Shown: positions 58,652 to 64,000 of the stretch, piece by piece | How positions within the stretch are numbered: position 1 is the first letter of the stretch | Layout of the letters: each line of letters opens with the position of its first letter | NCBI GenBank assembly: GCA_029962745.1 | Contig: CM057158.1 | Coordinates: 10,427,780-10,491,779, forward strand | Direction of reading: 5' to 3' | Length of the DNA stretch: 64,000 nucleotides | Origin: Echinometra lucunter | Lineage: Eukaryota > Echinodermata > Echinoidea > Camarodonta > Echinometridae | Program-made: the position numbers and the translations under genes | Notes under the pieces: generated by a model | What the model was told of the DNA's origin: nothing | Database searches by the model: none | The model's input: only the letters and a program-made list of their open reading frames with translations

Positions 58652-59504
58652 AAGTGTAGAATTGCTCTCTGTAAGATAGAATAGGTTAGGATCAGATACA
58701 AAACAATGATCTCCTGCATTATCACCCCTCTCTCTCTCTCTCTTTCTCTCTACCCTCATTACGATGATACAGGTGGCGATTTATTTTGATACGTTGCTCT
58801 TCACACAATTGTACTTGCATTCAGTAATGAGCAAATTTTTTTTCACTTGAATTTTCATTCCAGACCAATAAATAACTCCATTTCACCCAAGATGCACTAA
58901 AAACGTGTCAAACCTTGTTTCCAGTCTAACCTTACAGCTTCCACTAGCCATTCCATCCCTCACCCATATTCTATCCTCATCCCATTCCAATACCATGCAC
59001 AACCTCTTTCTTTTCACTACACATGGCAAATTGAACATTCAATCAAGCATTTTCAGCTTCAATTACTAGTCGCCATCATACCGTACCTAATCTATCTCAT
59101 CTAGGGAGGGTCAATTTACCGCTAAAAGATATAGTTTTCAGCGAGAATAATGAGGAATGTGTTGTTGTTGAAAGAGGGATTTATCAAACTATATTTCAGC
59201 CAGTGAATGATAGTCTCCATGCAATGAACTCAAAGGGACACCACTCAGGGATTTACTGCCTGCAGAAGTCAAGAAGAGCATGGGGTAGAGTACACTTTTC
59301 TAAATCATATATATGTAACTTGCACAACACATTCAGCCCTTTATGGTAGGTCAAAACTGGGACAGGGACATTTAGAACAGCACAGAAGGACATCGTATTA
59401 AACATGTACATAGCTTACTCTGCAAAGCCTGTTCATACATGGTGTAAAAAATGAAAAGACATAGCATCAGACATTTTAGTTTTCAATATGCACAGAAATA
59501 GGTG
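58652..59504. other. Upstream intron of the DHHC gene
   Basis: A short (CT)n at 58729-58750. Otherwise nothing recognised. Confidence 0.3.
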
Positions 59505-60200
59505 ATTTTCTGTTATCCATCCATCCGTCCGTCTATCCGTCTCGCTTTTTCGTTAACGCTATATCTCAAGAACAATTTGAGGTACGAATTTCATACTTGG
59601 TCCTAGTATATATATCACCACAGCCTAGGTAGACGATCTGATTACTGTAGAGTTGGGGGTATGTAGGTCAAAGGTCAGGGTCACAGAGGTCAAATATACA
59701 GTGTATGAAATGTCAGGTGTTAGCCTCGTTAACACGATATCTCAAGAATCATTTGAGGTATGATTTTCAAACATGGTCCTAGTATGTATCGCCATAGGTA
59801 GACAATCTAATCAGATTTTGAGTTACATAGGTCAAAGGTCAAGGTTACAGAAGTCAATACATGAAATTTCAGGTGATAGCCTTGTTAACATGTTATCTCA
59901 ACAACCATTTGAAGTATGAACTTCAAACTACGTACTAGTATGCATCACCATAGGCAGATTATCTGATTAGATTTTACGGTTTGTAGGTCAAAGGTCATAG
60001 GGTCAAGAAAGTATTTGAATATTTGCAAAAAATGTGTTTCCATGGTACCTTGGCATATATGGCAGATATTTTAGTCAAAGATGAGAGAAATATATTTTTA
60101 GGTGGAAGAGGTAATGGTAATTAGTATGTACAGTAGCTGTTGCTGAGATATGCATAAATTACAATTGCATGGGAGGTGGAGGCATAATTTTCGACAGCGA
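59505..60200 (+). repeat. Diverged copy of the CCGTCC/monomer repeat
   Basis: CCATCCATCCGTCCGTC opens it. Monomers of about 155-180 bp follow with TATCTCAA(G/C)AA, ATTTGA(G/A)GTA, CTAGTATG, GATTAGATTTT and GTCAAAGGTCA in order. About three monomers are present, with a GGAGGCAT edge near 60180. Confidence 0.7.
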
Positions 60201-61016
60201 GGGTCATATTGCTCTTGTTGTCACCTATGTCAATAATGAACACACAACATGACTGTTGTTTTGCTGCTAGTTTTTTTTTTCCAGGCAATATGAAGCATCA
60301 CATGTGAATAGGGCTTTAGTATGCAATGGCATTATACCTATTCTTCTGCATGTAAGATGTAGTACATGACAGAAATCTAAACAAAAACAATACTTCAAAA
60401 TGTCTCTCTAGAGTACCCGAGCCAGACAGAAGATATAATATAAATTTATCCAGATCCTTCAAGGTTTGAATACGGTACTAGAGCACTGTATCCAATAACA
60501 TTATTTCTTTCCCTGAGTACAATGCATCTTGCATTTTGCGCATGAACTGCTTTGTTTCCATGCAGGCGAATGATGAAGAAGGCATGCAATAATACTAATG
60601 GACTTACATCCAAGAATGCAAAATATCATTTTCTCTTGTGGAGCACACAGAAGTAAGAAATGAAAGCAGGATTAGCTATCTACTAATATGTCTACAGCAG
60701 TATTACTGCTAATATCCACGGCTGCTTTTGTCAATTTGTTCCTCAAATGTAGTATTGCCCAAGCATGAATGGTATCATTTCCTGTGATTACTAAACTCTG
60801 ATTAGTCATCAGGCCACACAAATTGGCACATCAATTTGTGTTTTACTGCTACATGTATATCCAGAGCATATAATGATGCGTACTCTACATACATGTATCA
60901 ACCCTTTGACTTCCAAAGCATGTGATAACTCAGACTTGAGTCTAAGGGATATGTGCATCATCAAATCACATTATGAGGGTTTTCATACCTGTAGGTAAAC
61001 CTACATAGGGTGTCCC
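60201..61016. other. Upstream intron of the DHHC gene
   Basis: Nothing recognised beyond short T runs and ACATGTAT palindromes. Confidence 0.3.
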
Positions 61017-61524
61017 AGGAAAAAGCAGAACGGTGGTTTTTCGGGACTTTACTGTCAAAAAGTAGATAATTTTTTTTACATCAGTGGGTTAAAGCATCTT
61101 CTACCAAAGAGAATGATACCAAGATCATTTAATTTGGTGAAGTAATTTTGATTTTAGGCCCATTTCTTCACATAAAGTAATTCTTAAATTTCAAATATTT
61201 TTGGTGACAGATGAGAGCAGAATTGTGTTGGGACTGGCCTTCCATATGGCATGTTTTGTAATTTACATGCATCAGTGGGCTTCCTTCAAACATTGTATTA
61301 TAAAGAGCCATCCTGACACAATTCTTCTCTCATCGGTCGCCAAAAGCTTGAAAATGACAGTATTTTAAGAAACGTGATAAAATACAATTTACTTCACCAA
61401 ATTCAGTGATCTTGGTGTCATTTTCTTTGGTAGGGGATCCTTTACTCAATGATGTAGAAAAAATTACATACTTTTCGAAGGCAAAGTACTGAAAATCCAC
61501 TGTTCCTCTTTTTCTGGGACACCT
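61017..61524. mobile_element. Element with terminal inverted repeats of about 140 bp
   Basis: AGGGTGTCCCAGGAAAAAG at the left and, inverted, AGGTGTCCCAGAAAAAGAGG at the right. The match continues through ACATCA, CTACCAAAGA, GATACCAAGATCA and AATTTGGTGAAGTAA. TA precedes the left end. Length is about 508 bp with no reading frame. GGTGTCCCA ends are common to several animal DNA-transposon families. Confidence 0.7.
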
Positions 61525-62095
61525 GATATAAAGGAAGGAGTTGGTAAACTAAGCTATTACATTCGCAGTATTTTGTGTCCATAATCCAAGAGACTTGGAC
61601 AGATCAATCTCTGCTTCATTCTGCCAGGGCTTTTAAAATCATCAACATATTAAAAGGAAAAGAATCCAGACAGGCAATAGTTGTAATTGATCTGCATCTT
61701 TATCCACTATGGAATTTTATGACGAGATAATTTATATAAATTTTGAAGGGACAGTTTTCTACTCATTGGGTCATGAATGACAATGTTGAATACATGAAAT
61801 CTGCTTCATAAATAATTTTCATCAAAAGCTATAAAATTGAAGCGAGGGGAAATTTTGCAATCAATCTCCATTTAAGTCAAAGCATAAACAAGACAATCAT
61901 TCATATTTGAACAAAAAACAAGTCCCCTCATCTATCATTTACTCATATGACTAGGCCTAACTCTTGCATGTGCATAACCGGTGACTTGAAAGTCTATCTA
62001 AAACGTACATGTACATGTATGCCTGATCATATTAAAAGAATAGTTTGCTGTATTGTCACCACACAATTTATAATCTATCTGTTATCAAATATTGG
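61525..62095. other. Upstream intron of the DHHC gene
   Basis: AT-rich, nothing recognised. Confidence 0.3.
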
Positions 62096-62154
62096 AAATA
62101 TTTGCAATAGCATTTGATATTAAATTTTCATATCAAATGCTATTGCAAATATTT
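62096..62154. repeat. Perfect 25-bp hairpin with 9-nt loop
   Basis: AAATATTTGCAATAGCATTT then GATAT at 62096-62120 is the exact inverse of 62130-62154, with loop TAAATTTTC between. No mismatch in the stem. Confidence 0.9.
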
Positions 62155-62189
62155 AAAATCTTACTTATCAAAGTTGCAAGTGATACAAT

Positions 62190-62460
62190 ATGAATAGGAA
62201 AGTCCAAATTTTGGCCTACAAGTACATATATTGTGAACTTTTTAATGGTTGGAAAGTGAAGTCAATATGGAAATCGTATTGACGTCATTGCAGTATTGAA
62301 ACTGTCTATAATCTGAAGCCAATCTGGCCTTCACTGCAAGTTCTAAGACACATACAGTAAACCAAAATGTGATTTTAGTATTCCTTTCATTATCCTGACA
62401 ATAATATGGTAATTCTGTTTTAATTTTTCATATTTAGTACAAAATGCAAGTGCTTCCAAA
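62190..62460 (-). mobile_element. MITE, TWA-flanked family, diverged inverted copy
   Basis: Read on the - strand it follows the same order as copies A-C: ATTTTGTACTAAATATGAAA, GGATAATGAAAGGAATACTA, GCAGTGAAGGCC, TTGGCTTC, then ACTGCAATGACGTCA. Terminal repeats are not clear. Confidence 0.5.
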
Positions 62461-64000
62461 ATTGGGTCATAGTTGAATGATCTAAGGCAAAGTGCCTTTA
62501 GACTGAACTAAACACAGATAAGCCAGATGTTATTATTAGAGTTCACTTCCTTGTCAAGTGTCATATGTGCAGTGATCACAGTTGATAAGGTATCCTTAAA
62601 TGGACTATATAGACATTCTAATCACACTACTCAAGGATACCCCATGCCCCGATTGAGATTTCAGTACATATACCTTATGATTATTTTCTCTTGCATCCAA
62701 AAAAGGTCACTTAAATGACACAAAAAGACATCAATCTCAATTCGGCACTCTTATTCTCATCTATATCATTTTTTTTTTCTCAGCTTGTATTGGTATTATA
62801 GATAAAACCCTTTTTGATTAATAAAGTATGAAAAAGCCCCAGCCCCCACTCCCCAGATTACCTTTGATAGTTCATTCAAGTTGGAAGTTTGCAAAACACA
62901 ATACAGGTTAACACTGAGGCTTGCACCTGTCCAGAAAAATCATCCAGGAAACATTCACGCACAAAATAAGCAGTAAAAATATTATCTATTTATTATGATC
63001 TGAAACACACATGAATAGATGGACCGGCATACAATTTTACACTTCACTGAATGACTACTCATGATACTTCTACATCTTTTCTCTTCATCATTAGTTACTC
63101 CACGATCCTCCAGTTTTTGCTCCATCATGCTAATTTCCTCCGGGTAAATCTCAGCCAAGCCAGGCTGAAAAATGGTGAGCTTACCGTGGGCTGCGAATTC
63201 AATTACCGACTATTATTTACCAGCCATATTAGCCAAATCATGCCCAAAATGCTGCTCTTGCGAGGGTAAACTGAAGCACGTTTTGACTAAAAGGGTGTGG
63301 AGCCTGCAGTCCAAAGGGCCTTATCAGGGGGTAAAAGAATAATCCCCTGGATGCCCTACATCCCCTAATCAGTTTTCTATCCATCGCCTCTCACCAGGGC
63401 TGATTTCCGGAAGGTAACAACGGCCATTACAGTAGGATGAGAGCTTGTTACCACACCAGCATCAACAATTCATCCATTATACATCGTGCTTGATAACTTA
63501 TCAAACCGCTTTCTTCTAAGTGATGGGCAATGCCTTCATTACTGTCAAGAAGTGTCACATTCTCCAAAAAGATAAAAACATGCTAAATTTCAATCAAGAG
63601 AGTGGATAAAGTGATGGTTGCTTCTAAGTATGGATCTTTTCAAGAAATAAAGGGGGATAGGGTACACCGAACATCTACATGTATATACCATAATTTCTCT
63701 ATTAAAGCATTCCTTTCAACACTACTGTAAGCTATGCTACATTTTCTTGCATTTTATATTGCCTTTACAGAAATCCTTTCTGTTAGCTTTGACATTGCTT
63801 TACTGGGGTAAGGCAAGGCAAAAGAAACATATTATCTGTTGATAGGCATACAAGCATTATTAACTCATGATCTTGATCCAGGGTTGATGAGAAGCTTGAA
63901 TTTTGAGGAATGTTGAAAAAAATTAGTTGTACGCTTTCTCATATTCTTTTTCATGTGAGTTAGGAAGAATATCACAGCAGAGATATTCCTTGAAAAGACT
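62461..64000. other. Upstream intron of the DHHC gene, nothing recognised
   Basis: Mixed AT-rich sequence. No exon with ZDHHC N-terminal membrane segments, and no clear repeat. Confidence 0.35.

Overview
The window looks like animal nuclear DNA. It is AT-rich, has GT-AG introns of several kilobases, abundant microsatellites, dense short inverted-repeat elements, and two runs of exactly 500 N that are scaffold gaps. The style of the repeats suggests a marine deuterostome, most likely an echinoderm: fragments with runs of CCGTCC, retroelement 3' ends with GAAACT tails, GGGCCC-ended and TTTCATGAAA-type hairpin elements. That is inference from memory, not a database result.

Three protein-coding signals can be supported. 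(1) At the left edge on the + strand are an internal exon (105-208) and a 3' terminal exon (1155-1450) of a gene I do not recognise. (2) On the - strand a DHHC palmitoyltransferase gene of the ZDHHC3/ZDHHC7 (GODZ) type runs across most of the window. Four of its exons are readable: 53062-52917 (first half of the cysteine-rich domain), 47369-47294 (the DHHC motif itself), 14672-14539 (transmembrane segment and TDET region) and 10025-9861 (C-terminus and stop). The 5' exons lie beyond base 64000. One internal exon between 47294 and 14672 was not found and may fall in a gap. The terminal exon is preceded by two tandem, partly decayed copies of its own acceptor and 5' half (10170-10063 and 10317-10204). 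(3) Inside the roughly 32.6-kb intron, antisense to the host gene, sits a single intact intronless reading frame of 1247 codons (29531-33274, +). It has a coiled coil, a transposase-like core and two tandem Tudor/chromo-like modules at its C-terminus. A CpG-rich, octamer-bearing upstream region and a seven-copy array of about 73 bp downstream accompany it. A possible degenerate terminal inverted repeat at 28903 and 37851 would make it part of one element of about 9 kb. This is the best candidate for an undescribed mobile or domesticated system.

The rest is intron, intergenic sequence and repeats. These include two near-identical 647/648-bp elements (25477-26123 and 27330-27977), each with six copies of one 17-bp motif in alternating orientation. 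A MITE family with TTA/TAA flanks is present four times, another with TA flanks twice. There are pogo-like, piggyBac-like and many hairpin elements, two tRNA-derived SINE-like pieces, the 3' end of a probable LINE, several tandem arrays, and long polypyrimidine/polypurine tracts. No rRNA, tRNA gene, CRISPR or operon structure was seen.
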